Source: Halovenus aranensis (GTDB lineage Archaea > Halobacteriota > Halobacteria > Halobacteriales > Haloarculaceae). From it: a stretch of 64,000 bases of DNA. The translations under genes were made by a program, and so were the position numbers. Shown piece by piece: positions 53,467 through 62,379 of the stretch; position 1 is the stretch's first letter, and each line of letters opens with the position of its first letter. The notes below the pieces were generated by a model. The model did no database searches. It saw only the letters and a list, made by a program, of their open reading frames with translations, and was not told the DNA's origin. Location of the stretch: contig NZ_FNFC01000010.1 in assembly GCF_900100385.1 (NCBI RefSeq), positions 62,001 to 126,000 on the forward strand, given 5' to 3'.

Positions 53467-53565
53467 TCGTGGACCGCCGGCGGTTTTGCTGTCCGACATT
53501 CTGACGGTCAAACGGCGGTTTGACCGTTCGTCTGTTCTTTTTGAGTGTCACCCGTCGTTGCCAAT

Positions 53566-54108
53566 ATGAACCGTCGTACGTTCCTCGCTTGCTTGGGAGG
53601 TGGGTCGACCGTCGCACTGGCCGGATGTCTCGACGACACGGGGGCTACTGATGCGGACGAGCCGCCCGAGATTCCGCCACAGTCGTGTCCACCGGCCGAG
53701 ACCGACCGCGCGAGTTCTGTCTGCTCGCACACCGTCGAGACGGAGACGGTGTACCTCGACCCGTCGCCGTCAGCAGCCACTCTCGACGCTGGAACTCCGA
53801 CAGAGGAGATAACGGTGACCCTGCACAACCAGTCCGCGACGGCGCTCTCGTTCAACCCGCACAGTTGGCGACTCTGGCACAATCCCGACTCCTCGTGGAC
53901 CGCTCTCGACCAGGAACGCTCCGGCAACGGTCACGTGACCGTTCCACCAGAGTCGACACACTCGTGGTCGTTCATGGAAACAGTCGACTCGGTCCGAACC
54001 GAGCCAGCGCTCGACCCTGGCGTGTACGCCGCAGAACTCGGTGTTCCCGACCCCGAAGCCGACGGGGACTGGATTGCCTGTTTTGCGCTCGTCCGACTCA
54101 CTACTTGA
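53566..54108 (+). CDS. Tat-exported lipoprotein, unknown function
   Basis: 180 residues from the ATG at 53566. The N-terminus NRRTFLACLGGGSTVALAGC has twin Arg and a lipobox Cys. The mature part is acidic and beta-rich; VTLHNQSATALSFNPHSWRL and WIACFALVRL recall the DUF-type Ig-like lipoproteins of haloarchaea. Two Cys (PQSCPPAETDRASSVCSHTV) may pair. Function unknown. Confidence 0.85.
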   Translation: MNRRTFLACLGGGSTVALAGCLDDTGATDADEPPEIPPQSCPPAETDRASSVCSHTVETETVYLDPSPSAATLDAGTPTEEITVTLHNQSATALSFNPHSWRLWHNPDSSWTALDQERSGNGHVTVPPESTHSWSFMETVDSVRTEPALDPGVYAAELGVPDPEADGDWIACFALVRLTT

Positions 54109-54138
54109 TGTCGTCTTCGTGTCGACAGAATAAACCTG

Positions 54139-54645
54139 CTAGTCCACTTCACCAATGGCACGCTCTCGCAGGCGACCGGTCATCTGGAGGCCGTGGTGGT
54201 CGGTCCGGCGGATGACCCGCTTTGCCTGTGTCGTCGAGAAGTACTTGTCCTCCAGTGACGCGCGGACGACGATACCGAAGGTGCCGGTGACGGTCGCCCC
54301 GAGGCCGTCCGCGACGGCCCGGAGCCGGCGGTCATCAGAGACGAGCGCGCGCTTTTCGCCGCGGTCTCGGGACGCCAGCAGGCCGGCGACCAGATGTACG
54401 TCGCTCGTCCCTCTGTTCGCATCGAGCAGATTGGCGGCGTCGTCGAGATACTCCTCGGCTGGGGGTGTCGTGTCGACCGCGTGCTCGGCGAGAAACCGGT
54501 CGAGATTCGTCGCGGCGGGCTCGACTGTCACCTGGTCGACGACCGCCTGGGGGACAGCGAGGTCGCCGTCGACGACGCCGAGCAGGTCGAGGTCGCCGAC
54601 CTGTCCGAGGTCGTACAGCGGCGTCGCGTCGACGTAGACGCGCAT
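54139..54645 (-). CDS. PIN-like toxin, DUF3368 family
   Basis: 168 residues from the ATG at 54645 (MRVYVDATPLYDLGQVGDLD). The layout fits DUF3368: first acid in YVDATPLYDL (Asp6), then VPQAVVDQV, the acidic/basic core RGEKRALVSDDRRLRAVADG (second acids near residues 100-105) and ATVTGTFGIVVRASLEDKYF. DUF3368 proteins are PIN-domain RNases, often paired with a UPF0175 antitoxin; here the antitoxin gene lies 2 bp upstream. It would cut RNA when freed from its partner. Confidence 0.85.
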   Translation of the reverse strand: MRVYVDATPLYDLGQVGDLDLLGVVDGDLAVPQAVVDQVTVEPAATNLDRFLAEHAVDTTPPAEEYLDDAANLLDANRGTSDVHLVAGLLASRDRGEKRALVSDDRRLRAVADGLGATVTGTFGIVVRASLEDKYFSTTQAKRVIRRTDHHGLQMTGRLRERAIGEVD

Positions 54646-54647
54646 GG

Positions 54648-54950
54648 TCACAGCTCCCGGGCGCGCTCTGCGTCGAAGGACAGCTCTGTCTCGTCGAGTT
54701 GGGTCGTGAGCCCGCGGTCGTGGGCGATTTCGAGCCACTCGGCAATCGAGACGCCCGCCAGCCGCGCGGCCTGGTTGACCGACACGTCGTCGCTCTGGTA
54801 GCGCTCGACGGCGTGCCTGGTACGGAGGGTTTCGATACCTTCACGAAGCGCCTGCCGCATAGTCGTGCTCCTGTCCTGTTCGAGCAACGCGGCGACTTCG
54901 TCCAGCTCCGCCTTCTCGTCGTCGCCAATCCGGACGCTTACTGTCGGCAT
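54648..54950 (-). CDS. UPF0175 antitoxin with N-terminal ribbon-helix-helix-like segment
   Basis: 100 residues from the ATG at 54950 (MPTVSVRIGDDEKAELDEVA). Residues 1-45 look like an RHH DNA-binding segment; residues 48-85 (ERYQSDDVSVNQAARLAGVS) are the UPF0175 helix-turn-helix. It is expected to bind the DUF3368 toxin and repress the operon. An in-frame ATG 27 nt upstream would add a non-conserved leader. The pair is compact, with 2 bp between stop and toxin start. Confidence 0.87.
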   Translation of the reverse strand: MPTVSVRIGDDEKAELDEVAALLEQDRSTTMRQALREGIETLRTRHAVERYQSDDVSVNQAARLAGVSIAEWLEIAHDRGLTTQLDETELSFDAERAREL

Positions 54951-55034
54951 GTACTGGCTTATTCCGACATATTCCACTTGAAGATGCGGGAAGCGTCGCT
55001 GTCGGCTTGATTCGACCGGCAGAAGACGAGACCG

Positions 55035-55208
55035 CTACTCGGACTGCATCTCTTCGAACTGGTCGAGGAGCTGCTCCGTGGACTCTCCACTCTCGTACTC
55101 GACGCTACCGCGGTACTCGTTGCGCTCGTCGTCGAAGCTGGCATCTACCTCACTGCTCATGCGCTCACGACGCTCGTGCTCCTCGTTGTCATATGCTCCC
55201 ATTGACAT
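55035..55208 (-). CDS. Small acidic protein, DUF5786-like
   Basis: 57 residues from the ATG at 55208 (MSMGAYDNEEHERRERMSSE); the second ATG at 55202 is an alternative. It is highly charged, lacks Cys and membrane helices, and ends STEQLLDQFEEMQSE. From memory it fits haloarchaeal DUF5786, of unknown role. A TATA-like CTTATACC (minus strand, 55232-55239) is about 28 nt before the start, so the mRNA is probably leaderless; an inverted repeat surrounds this promoter. Confidence 0.75.
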   Translation of the reverse strand: MSMGAYDNEEHERRERMSSEVDASFDDERNEYRGSVEYESGESTEQLLDQFEEMQSE

Positions 55209-55210
55209 CG

Positions 55211-55238
55211 TATACCACACACACTCTTAGGTGGTATA
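55211..55238. promoter_or_regulatory. Inverted repeat over the DUF5786-like gene promoter
   Basis: TATACCAC (55211-55218) and GTGGTATA (55231-55238) are perfect 8-bp arms with a 12-nt spacer. The distal arm overlaps the TATA-like element and the near arm lies 3 bp before the start codon, so it may be an operator or mRNA hairpin. Confidence 0.5.
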
Positions 55239-55327
55239 AGTTATCAATGTAACGGTTATTTGGTACCGAATGACATGATACGGCCGACGGGGTACACGTA
55301 TCGGATGGATACCATGAACAGTCGGCG

Positions 55328-58300
55328 TTACACCCAGTAGCCGAGGACGTGAACGCCCGCAACAACAGCAGTCCCACCGACGAGCGCGGCCCGCCGGGAG
55401 CCGACGAAGACGGCGGGACTGCTTCCCTCGCTTTCCCCTTCACTGTCGTCGTCCGGTGGTTCATCGTCACGGTCCTGGCTCTCCGTGTCGTCGTCTTCGT
55501 CTGTTTGGCCGCCGTCTGCCTGGGTCTCGTTGTTGGCACCGGCTTCGACGACCAACTCCCGGGTCACCGTGTCGTCTGGCGTCTGGATGCGGAGGGTGTA
55601 GGTTCCCGGCTCGCTGTCGATAGCCGTCCCGAACTGCACCGTCTCGTTCCCTCCCGGCGGCAGGGACACCGAGACGTTGTCGACTTCTGTGCCGTCGACG
55701 GCAAGCGTCACCGGGCCGTCTCCGGCGACCGTTCCCGTGTTGTTGACGACGGCAGTCGGGCTGATTGTGGCGCCCTGCTCGACTGTCGTGGTCACGTTGA
55801 CACGCCGGAGGTCGAACACCGCGGCGGGTTCCTCGATACGTACCTCGACGGTCCGTTGGTCGTCGGGTGTTCGGACCGTAAGCGTGTAGTTCCCCGGCCC
55901 CAGCCCCACGAGTTCGTCAGCGAAGGTGTAGGTCACGTCTTGGCCGGCCAGCAGGCGCGGCGTGCGCTCGCCGATGACCTCCCCGTCACGGAGTAACTCG
56001 ACAGTCTCGGTGCCGTTGATAGTACCCGTATTCCGGACAGTCGTCTCGAAGGCAAGACCTGCGGTGCCGTTGCCGACCGTCGGTGTTGCAGTGATATCTG
56101 TCACCTCGACGGTCGTCTCGGCCTCCTCGACGACGAGCACTCGTCCCTCCGTGTCGTCCGGAGTCTGGACTTCGAGGGTGTACTCGCCGGGACCGATGCT
56201 GTCCATCGCCTCCTCGAAATGCAGTCGCTTGCTCTCGCCGGGGACCAGCGACAGCGACTCCCTCGCGACGACATCGCCGTCGAGGAGTAACTCGACTGTC
56301 TTGTTATCGGTGAGGACACCGGTGTTGACGACAACTGTCGACATCTGTGCGACGGTTCCGTTGGTCGTTACCACCGAATCGGTCATCAGACTCTCGATTT
56401 GGAACTCACCGCCCACGTTACCGCGGTCGACGACTGCAAGCTCTCGCTCGTCGAGTTTCTGGTCGGCCGCCCAGAACTGAATCGAGACGTCTGCGCCCGC
56501 CTCTAGCATCGACAGGTCCGTCTGGACGGAGAACGTCCCGTCACTCGCGACGCTGATGTCCGAAATCTCGACTCGCCGCGACGACTCTCTGATGTCGATG
56601 ACCATCTCGACCGGACGTGGCCCTCCCGGGAAGAGATTTGTCTCTCCGGAAATCGTCGCGGTGGCGTTGGGGACCACCAGTCGTCCGTCCTGTGTCGTTC
56701 GGTCGTATCGCAAAAACCGGTCTTCGATATCGAACGTCGACGTGCGCGTCACGTTCGCCTCTCCCGGCGTGAGGTAGGGGTAGTAGTTTGCGTGTCGCCC
56801 CTGATACGACGGCGCAAACGGGTCCGGGAGCGTATCTCCTTCGGTGCGTCCGAACCTGTATCGCTCGTCTGGCGGACGGACGTACGTCATCCGCACCTCG
56901 TACTTGTCGCCTCCCTCCGGCTGTGGGTCGAATGGCTCGAGTACACGCGTATCCACGAGCACGTAGAACCGCTCCATCTGGAGCGGGTTCTCGTATCCCG
57001 GGACGAGACCGATGCTCACGTCATCTAGCGACGCATCGAACAGGTCGACCGACGTTTCCGCCCTGTTTCGTCCCGGATTCTTGTGGACGAGTTCGAGCTC
57101 TATCCCCTCCGGACGGTCGAGCAACTTCTTGAACTCACGGGGTTTGATGAGCTCCCCGCCCGAGCCAAAGCGGCCCGAACCGAGCGCGTCGAGCAACGCC
57201 CCGTACATGCCAGTCGCTTCGGCCTCGATGAGCAGTCGGTCGCCGTTCGTGAGCGTCCCGCCCTCTATACCCCTGCTTGCGAGCCCTTCCATCCCACCGG
57301 GCTGTAGGTCTTGGGCACTGCCGGACTCGAAATCGACCGACTGCTCGTCCGCGTTCCCCGGGGGCAGACGGTAGGTCGTCACGTTCTCCAGGGAGGGTCG
57401 TGTCAGGGTGAGCGTCCCACGGTCGAGCGGGTATCGGGCGTCCGGGAACCCTTCCTCTGTGACGACGAGGGAGTCTCCGCCGCCGATAACCATGCTGATG
57501 TTGCTGCCCGGCTGGAGCGGCCGTATCTGTGTGCCGGCGTTGACGGCGTCCCGGTAGCCCGACAGCGTCGTCGCAATCTGCTCGCGGTCTTCGTTTTGGA
57601 ACAGCAAGTCGCTGAACACAGAGGAGTCCGGTGGCTCGGTATCGGGGCCGAGGTCGTGGGCGTAGCTGGTCACGTCACCGCTGGTTGGGATATAGACCTC
57701 GTCGGACGGCCGGTCTGTGCCGACGAGCCGCGTATTGATAGTAAACGTCGCCGACCCGCTGACGTGGAGAATATCGAACGGTGCCGAGGTCTGCTCGCCG
57801 TTGGCCGACCGGTCGCCGCCGACGATGATGTACGCCTCGTCGAGTTCGTTGACCGAGACACTGACCGTGACGAAATCGCCGGCAGTTCCGACGTAGTCAC
57901 CGTCTCCCACCGAACTCGCAGTCCCCTCGAAGTTGGCGTTCTCGGGGTTGTACTCGGTTCCAACCTCGAATGCGCCTTCGACACGCGTCGTCTCGACGTT
58001 GCCGAACACGTCGGTCATCACGAGTTTCAGGCTGTGTGTCCCGCCGGCGAGTGCGTCGGTACTGGACGGGTCGACTTCCAGCCGCTGGTCTGTCCCCTGC
58101 GGGACCGTCTGTTCGAGGACGGTGTTGCCGTTCGGACCCTGATACTGCAGTGTTACGCTCTGGATGTTCGTCCCGACGGCCGTGTAATCGATAAACAGCG
58201 TCTCGTCGACATCGACGAACTCGGGGGTAACCTTGTCGATTGACGGTCCCTCCTCGATGACTGCGGTGGCCGCGAAGGCGTCTTCGAGCGTGTCCGTATC

Positions 58301-59785
58301 GGTGCCGCCGAACTCGTCTTCGACAAAGAGCGTCACGTCGTACTGCCCCTCTCTGTAGGCCGCCAGCGCGTCCTGGTCGATGGTGTACTCCTCTTTCTTG
58401 CCGGGGTCGACAGCCCTGTCGAGCACGGTCGCGCCGCTGGGGCCTGTGACACGAAGCCGCGCCTCCTTCAGGTTTACCCCCGCGGCGGTGTAGGTGACGT
58501 TTACGCTGTCGTCGACATCGAGCCGGTCGGGCGAGACGCCTTCGACCGTCGGACCGGCTTCGAGTGTCGCGTTCGGGACGTTAATCGACGCCGCGTCGAT
58601 GTCAGTCAGCGCCGTCACGTTGACCGGGAGTGACTCGGGGTCGTAGGTGAACGTCAGCTCTGCCTGGCTGTTCGGCGACAGGAACACCTCCTGTGTCTCG
58701 ACTTGCTCGCCGTCGACTTCGAAGGCGACGGTCTGGTCGGTGCCTGCCGGGTCCTGGTTTGTGATGACAGTGGTGACGGTGACAGTCTCGTCGGCGTAGC
58801 TCCCCGCAATCGAGCTGACCTCGACAGTCCCGACCTGCATCGAATCTGAGTCGAGTTCGGTCTGGACACGCGCGGTCAGCGGGACCGACTCGGGGTCGTA
58901 TGTAAACGTCAGGTCGGTCGTCTCTCCCGGTGCAAGCGAGACGTTCTGTCGGTCGATTTCCTGGCCGTCGACGTCGAAGACGACAGGCTGTTGGGCCGCA
59001 ATCGACTCGTCGTTACGGACTGTTGTATCGACGGTCACTGTCCCGTTCCGGCGGACGGCATCGAGTGCCGTGACAGTGAACTGTGCCGCCTTCAGTACCG
59101 TGAGCGTCCCGCTAACGGTTTCCTCGGGCGTTTTGACGGTGTAGCTGTAGGTCCCGGGGCTCAAACCCGGCTGGACGTTCGAGAAGGCGAGGTCTGTCGA
59201 GCCCTCGGCGGGGATTGTGACGCCGCTTTTACTCGCGTACGTCGTGCCGTCGACGAGTAGTGTCACGTCTTCTGTTCCGTCGAGCGTGCCGACGTTCCGG
59301 ACAGTCGTGCTGAGGTTGAACGAGTTGCCGCTGACGATTGTCTTGCTGGTCGGCTCGAGGCTCTCGATTGCGAAATACGACCACCGGACTGTGACGACCG
59401 TCGAGTCGGCGTCGTTGGCGCTGCTCACTTTCGGCGTGATAGTACGCTCGTAGTCGGGGGCAGGACTCGCCTCAGGAACCGGGACGTTCTCCCAGGTCAG
59501 CGTCACTGTTGTCGAGTTCCCGGCGTCGAGCGCGACTGTCGTCGAGTTCAGGGTGTTACCGTTTCCGTCCGTGAGTGTTATCTCCTGCTCGTCGCTGGCG
59601 TTGCCCTCGTTTGTCACGGTCACGTCGACAGCGAGGTCGCTGTTGCCGTCGACGGCATCGCTCGTGTTCATCGTGACCGTGAAGTCGGCTTCGCTGTCTG
59701 CGAGGGCGGGTGCGCTCCCGGCGAAGACGAGGACTGTCGTCAGGGCGAGCGCGAACGCCGCGATAGCGCGAATGGTCGGTGTCAT
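55328..59785 (-). CDS. Giant secreted surface protein with CARDB-like repeats
   Basis: 1485 residues. A Sec signal peptide ends near residue 29 (FAGSAPALADSEADF). N-terminal CARDB/Ig-like modules cover about residues 30-600. A middle region (about 640-1000, from TASSVGDGDYVGTAGDFVTV) looks like the BGTF/DUF7827 surface domain of haloarchaeal S-layer-like proteins. Three more CARDB-like modules follow at about 1130-1420 (for example TTVRNTGTINGTETVELLRD). A Gln/Asp/Glu linker and a C-terminal membrane helix (AALVGGTAVVAGVHVLGYWV) hold it at the cell surface. No enzyme motif is seen; it is likely an adhesin or envelope component. No PGF-CTERM motif is present. Confidence 0.88.
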   Translation of the reverse strand: MTPTIRAIAAFALALTTVLVFAGSAPALADSEADFTVTMNTSDAVDGNSDLAVDVTVTNEGNASDEQEITLTDGNGNTLNSTTVALDAGNSTTVTLTWENVPVPEASPAPDYERTITPKVSSANDADSTVVTVRWSYFAIESLEPTSKTIVSGNSFNLSTTVRNVGTLDGTEDVTLLVDGTTYASKSGVTIPAEGSTDLAFSNVQPGLSPGTYSYTVKTPEETVSGTLTVLKAAQFTVTALDAVRRNGTVTVDTTVRNDESIAAQQPVVFDVDGQEIDRQNVSLAPGETTDLTFTYDPESVPLTARVQTELDSDSMQVGTVEVSSIAGSYADETVTVTTVITNQDPAGTDQTVAFEVDGEQVETQEVFLSPNSQAELTFTYDPESLPVNVTALTDIDAASINVPNATLEAGPTVEGVSPDRLDVDDSVNVTYTAAGVNLKEARLRVTGPSGATVLDRAVDPGKKEEYTIDQDALAAYREGQYDVTLFVEDEFGGTDTDTLEDAFAATAVIEEGPSIDKVTPEFVDVDETLFIDYTAVGTNIQSVTLQYQGPNGNTVLEQTVPQGTDQRLEVDPSSTDALAGGTHSLKLVMTDVFGNVETTRVEGAFEVGTEYNPENANFEGTASSVGDGDYVGTAGDFVTVSVSVNELDEAYIIVGGDRSANGEQTSAPFDILHVSGSATFTINTRLVGTDRPSDEVYIPTSGDVTSYAHDLGPDTEPPDSSVFSDLLFQNEDREQIATTLSGYRDAVNAGTQIRPLQPGSNISMVIGGGDSLVVTEEGFPDARYPLDRGTLTLTRPSLENVTTYRLPPGNADEQSVDFESGSAQDLQPGGMEGLASRGIEGGTLTNGDRLLIEAEATGMYGALLDALGSGRFGSGGELIKPREFKKLLDRPEGIELELVHKNPGRNRAETSVDLFDASLDDVSIGLVPGYENPLQMERFYVLVDTRVLEPFDPQPEGGDKYEVRMTYVRPPDERYRFGRTEGDTLPDPFAPSYQGRHANYYPYLTPGEANVTRTSTFDIEDRFLRYDRTTQDGRLVVPNATATISGETNLFPGGPRPVEMVIDIRESSRRVEISDISVASDGTFSVQTDLSMLEAGADVSIQFWAADQKLDERELAVVDRGNVGGEFQIESLMTDSVVTTNGTVAQMSTVVVNTGVLTDNKTVELLLDGDVVARESLSLVPGESKRLHFEEAMDSIGPGEYTLEVQTPDDTEGRVLVVEEAETTVEVTDITATPTVGNGTAGLAFETTVRNTGTINGTETVELLRDGEVIGERTPRLLAGQDVTYTFADELVGLGPGNYTLTVRTPDDQRTVEVRIEEPAAVFDLRRVNVTTTVEQGATISPTAVVNNTGTVAGDGPVTLAVDGTEVDNVSVSLPPGGNETVQFGTAIDSEPGTYTLRIQTPDDTVTRELVVEAGANNETQADGGQTDEDDDTESQDRDDEPPDDDSEGESEGSSPAVFVGSRRAALVGGTAVVAGVHVLGYWV

Positions 59786-59908
59786 ACGGGTATGGAGGGT
59801 TGTCTGCCCAGTCTTCGTCGGGTACGCGTATTAACACTGTGGCTGTATTCTCAACATTGACAACAACACGCGGGGAAACGCTGTAGTGACGACGGCCAAA
59901 GAGAAGAT

Positions 59909-60370
59909 ATGCGAATCAGCGTTATCGGCGGCTCGACGGCCACTGACACACAGTACGAACAGGCCCGAACGGTCGGCAGACTGCTCGGCGAGGCCGGCCA
60001 CGAGGTCGTCTGTGGCGGCCTATCTGGCGTCATGGAGGCTGTCTGTCGCGGTGCCTGTGCGGCCGGCGGACACACTATCGGCATCCTGCCCGGCGAGGAC
60101 CACACCACGGCGAACGCACACGTCGAGACGGCCATCGCAACCGGAATGGGAAACGCCCGGAACGCGCTTGTCGTGTTGAACGGCGACGCCGCCATCGCTG
60201 TCGACGGCAACACCGGCACGCTCTCGGAACTCGCGCTGGCGGTTGACTACGGTCGACCCGTGGCGGCGCTCGACTCCCCGCGGGTCGAGGGTATCTCTGG
60301 AATCGACTACGTAGACACCCCTGCACAGGCAGTCGACTCCGTTATTGAGGCCCTCGACGGAGGACACTGA
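59909..60370 (+). CDS. TIGR00725 family Rossmann-fold protein (LOG/DprA-like)
   Basis: 153 residues from MRISVIGGSTATDTQYEQAR. The Rossmann-like fold has VIGGSTA, then VVCGGLSGVMEAVCRGACAA and IGILPGEDHTTANAHVETAI, and GNTGTLSELALAVDYGRPVA near the end; these match the TIGR00725/LOG group of nucleotide-binding proteins, some of which are phosphoribohydrolases. The PGGxGTxxE signature of true LOG enzymes is changed here to GNTGTLSE. Function in archaea unknown. Confidence 0.88.
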   Translation: MRISVIGGSTATDTQYEQARTVGRLLGEAGHEVVCGGLSGVMEAVCRGACAAGGHTIGILPGEDHTTANAHVETAIATGMGNARNALVVLNGDAAIAVDGNTGTLSELALAVDYGRPVAALDSPRVEGISGIDYVDTPAQAVDSVIEALDGGH

Positions 60371-60404
60371 AACGCTGATACGGACCGGGCCAGTAGCGTC
60401 GCCT

Positions 60405-60818
60405 ATGACCGGAGGGACGTACACGCTACTCGTCGCGGTGGCCGAGACTGCGACCATCGAGGTCGGCGCACTTGGAGTCCACGACTTCGAGGCGGGCTGG
60501 TACGCCTACGTCGGGAGCGCGCTCGGCAGCGGCGGCTTCAGCCGGGTTGACCGCCACCGCGAACTCGCCGCCGGCGAGCGCGACGTGCGACACTGGCATA
60601 TCGACTATCTGCTCGGGCACGACGAGGCGACGCTGGCGTCGGTCGTCCGAACGGCGGGCGTCGACGCCGAGTGTGCGATAGCCGGCGCTCTCGACGGCGA
60701 GCCGGTGCCTGCGTTTGGCTGTTCGGACTGTGGCTGTGACTCGCATCTGTTCTACAGCCCGGACCGCGACACACTCCACGCGACAGTCGAGGCCGCACAC
60801 GACACGCAGTCTACCTGA
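60405..60818 (+). CDS. GIY-YIG-type DUF123 protein
   Basis: 137 residues from the ATG at 60405 (MTGGTYTLLVAVAETATIEV). DUF123 features are GTYTLLV, EAGWYAYVGSALGSGGFSRV (a GIY-YIG-like two-strand start), HWHIDYLL, and a Cys-rich end FGCSDCGCDSHLFYS that could hold a metal. In archaea it is found alone or fused to endonuclease III-type enzymes. It follows TIGR00725 by 34 bp and is probably a nuclease or nucleic-acid-binding protein. Confidence 0.87.
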   Translation: MTGGTYTLLVAVAETATIEVGALGVHDFEAGWYAYVGSALGSGGFSRVDRHRELAAGERDVRHWHIDYLLGHDEATLASVVRTAGVDAECAIAGALDGEPVPAFGCSDCGCDSHLFYSPDRDTLHATVEAAHDTQST

Positions 60819-60873
60819 TACCGTGGCCCGCTCGAACGGTGCTGTTTACTACCCCGGCCGTCGAAGGCGACGT

Positions 60874-61299
60874 ATGACCGTCCTCATCGCCTACGACGGC
60901 TCGGACCCGGCACAGGCCGCAGTCGAGTACGCAGTCAGCGAACACCCCGAGGAGGACCTGGTCCTCCTGCACACTGTCGAGGCCGCGAGCGGGTCGCTCG
61001 ATGCGACAGTCAACATGATTCAGAAGGCGCTGAAAGACCAGCGCGAGGAGGTCGAAGCGGACTTCATCGACGAGGTGACCGACCTGCTCGCCGACAGAGA
61101 CGTCGAGTACACCACTGAGGTGAGCGTCGGCGACCCGGCTCACGAGGTCGTCGACTACGCCGAGGAACACGATATCGACCACATCGTCGTCGGCAATCAC
61201 GGCCGCGAGGGAGCCAGCCGCATCTTCCTCGGCAACTCTGCCGAGGCAATCGTCCGGCGCTCGCCTGTCACCGTGACTGTCGTCCGCGACGAAGAGTGA
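60874..61299 (+). CDS. Universal stress protein
   Basis: 141 residues from the ATG at 60874 (MTVLIAYDGSDPAQAAVEYA). UspA fold with nucleotide loop VVGNHGREGASRIFLGNSAE (residues about 108-127), the G-x2-G-x9-G pattern of ATP-binding members, and IVRRSPVTVTVVR at the end. It may help the cell survive stress through ATP-linked signalling. The middle insert (NMIQKALKDQREEVEADFID) is predicted helical. It abuts the convergent oxidoreductase gene with no gap. Confidence 0.93.
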   Translation: MTVLIAYDGSDPAQAAVEYAVSEHPEEDLVLLHTVEAASGSLDATVNMIQKALKDQREEVEADFIDEVTDLLADRDVEYTTEVSVGDPAHEVVDYAEEHDIDHIVVGNHGREGASRIFLGNSAEAIVRRSPVTVTVVRDEE

Positions 61300-62337
61300 C
61301 TACTGGGCGTTGACGATTCGCTCGCCGACATCGAGACCGTTCGCCAGCGCCGCGTGGACGCGGGCCTCGCCGGCGACCCAGTCGCCCAGACAGTACAGCC
61401 CCTCTCGCTGTGCCGAGTCGAGTGGCCCTGTCTCGACACCCTCTTCGGGAAGCGCGTATCGCCATCCCTGGTGGTCGCTCCAGGTCGGCGACCGCAGTCG
61501 CTCGTCGCCGACGATGTCGGCCGCGTAGTCTGCCAGTTTTGCCACGTTCTCCGCGGGGTCGTCGTCGTAGTGGGCCGTCGACCACGGCCCACTCGCCTGG
61601 ACGACTAGCAGTGACTCGCCGTCGGGGACGTGGCCGGCCTTGCACTCCTCGCGGGAAATCCAGCCCACGTCGTGGTCTTTGCCGGGGTTGACGAGCCCGT
61701 AGTAGGGAACGTCGAGTTCGAACTCGTAGCGGAGGACGGCGGTCCAGATACTGCGGTACTCGACGGCCTCGACGGCCGCGACGAGGGCCTCCCGAGCCGA
61801 GGAGTCCCAGTCGGCCTCCCGGAGCAACGCGGCGGTCTGTGGGGCTGGCGGATTCATCACGAGCACGTCGAACGGTCCCCACTCGGTCCCGTCGGTGCCG
61901 ACCGCCGTCCAGGTGCCGGCCTCGCGCCGGAGCGACTCGACCCGCGTACGTCGGTGAACGGTGGCGTCCGTCCGGCCGAACAGCCGTTTGGCTATCTGGG
62001 TGAGTCCCTGCCGGTAGGTCCACTTCCTGTCGTCGGCGTCCCGGCCGGGTGCGACGGTTCCGTCCTCATCGAAGGTGTAAATGGGCTCGGGGATGTCGAC
62101 CAGTCCCTCGGTGTCGAGCTGTTCGGTCAGCAACTCCACGACGCGCTCGTCGTCGTCTTTGACGTAGTTCGCGCCGTAATCGTAGGTCACCCCCTCGTGG
62201 CGACGGGTGGCCGCGCGGCCACAGAGGCCACCCGACTTTTCGAGCACTGTTACGTCGGCGTCTGGAAGCGCCTCGTCGAGGACGAACGCCGCCGCGGCGC
62301 TCCCAGCGCCGGCGCCGACGATGCCGATAGCAGTCAT
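61300..62337 (-). CDS. NAD(P)/FAD-dependent oxidoreductase (renalase-like)
   Basis: 345 residues from the ATG at 62337 (MTAIGIVGAGAGSAAAAFVL); an ATG 3 nt earlier would add one Met. The FAD-binding beta-alpha-beta loop is GIVGAGAGSAAAAF, then an acid in TVLEKSGGLCGRAATRR. The substrate and second dinucleotide regions follow, ending LYCLGDWVAGEARVHAALAN with a GD motif that contacts FAD. The sequence type resembles renalase and amine-oxidase-like proteins (NAD(P)-binding Rossmann superfamily). Substrate unknown. It lies downstream of the SDR gene on the same strand. Confidence 0.87.
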   Translation of the reverse strand: MTAIGIVGAGAGSAAAAFVLDEALPDADVTVLEKSGGLCGRAATRRHEGVTYDYGANYVKDDDERVVELLTEQLDTEGLVDIPEPIYTFDEDGTVAPGRDADDRKWTYRQGLTQIAKRLFGRTDATVHRRTRVESLRREAGTWTAVGTDGTEWGPFDVLVMNPPAPQTAALLREADWDSSAREALVAAVEAVEYRSIWTAVLRYEFELDVPYYGLVNPGKDHDVGWISREECKAGHVPDGESLLVVQASGPWSTAHYDDDPAENVAKLADYAADIVGDERLRSPTWSDHQGWRYALPEEGVETGPLDSAQREGLYCLGDWVAGEARVHAALANGLDVGERIVNAQ

Positions 62338-62379
62338 CATCTCGCACTTGGAGTGGAGGGGCATAAACCCCACCCGTAG

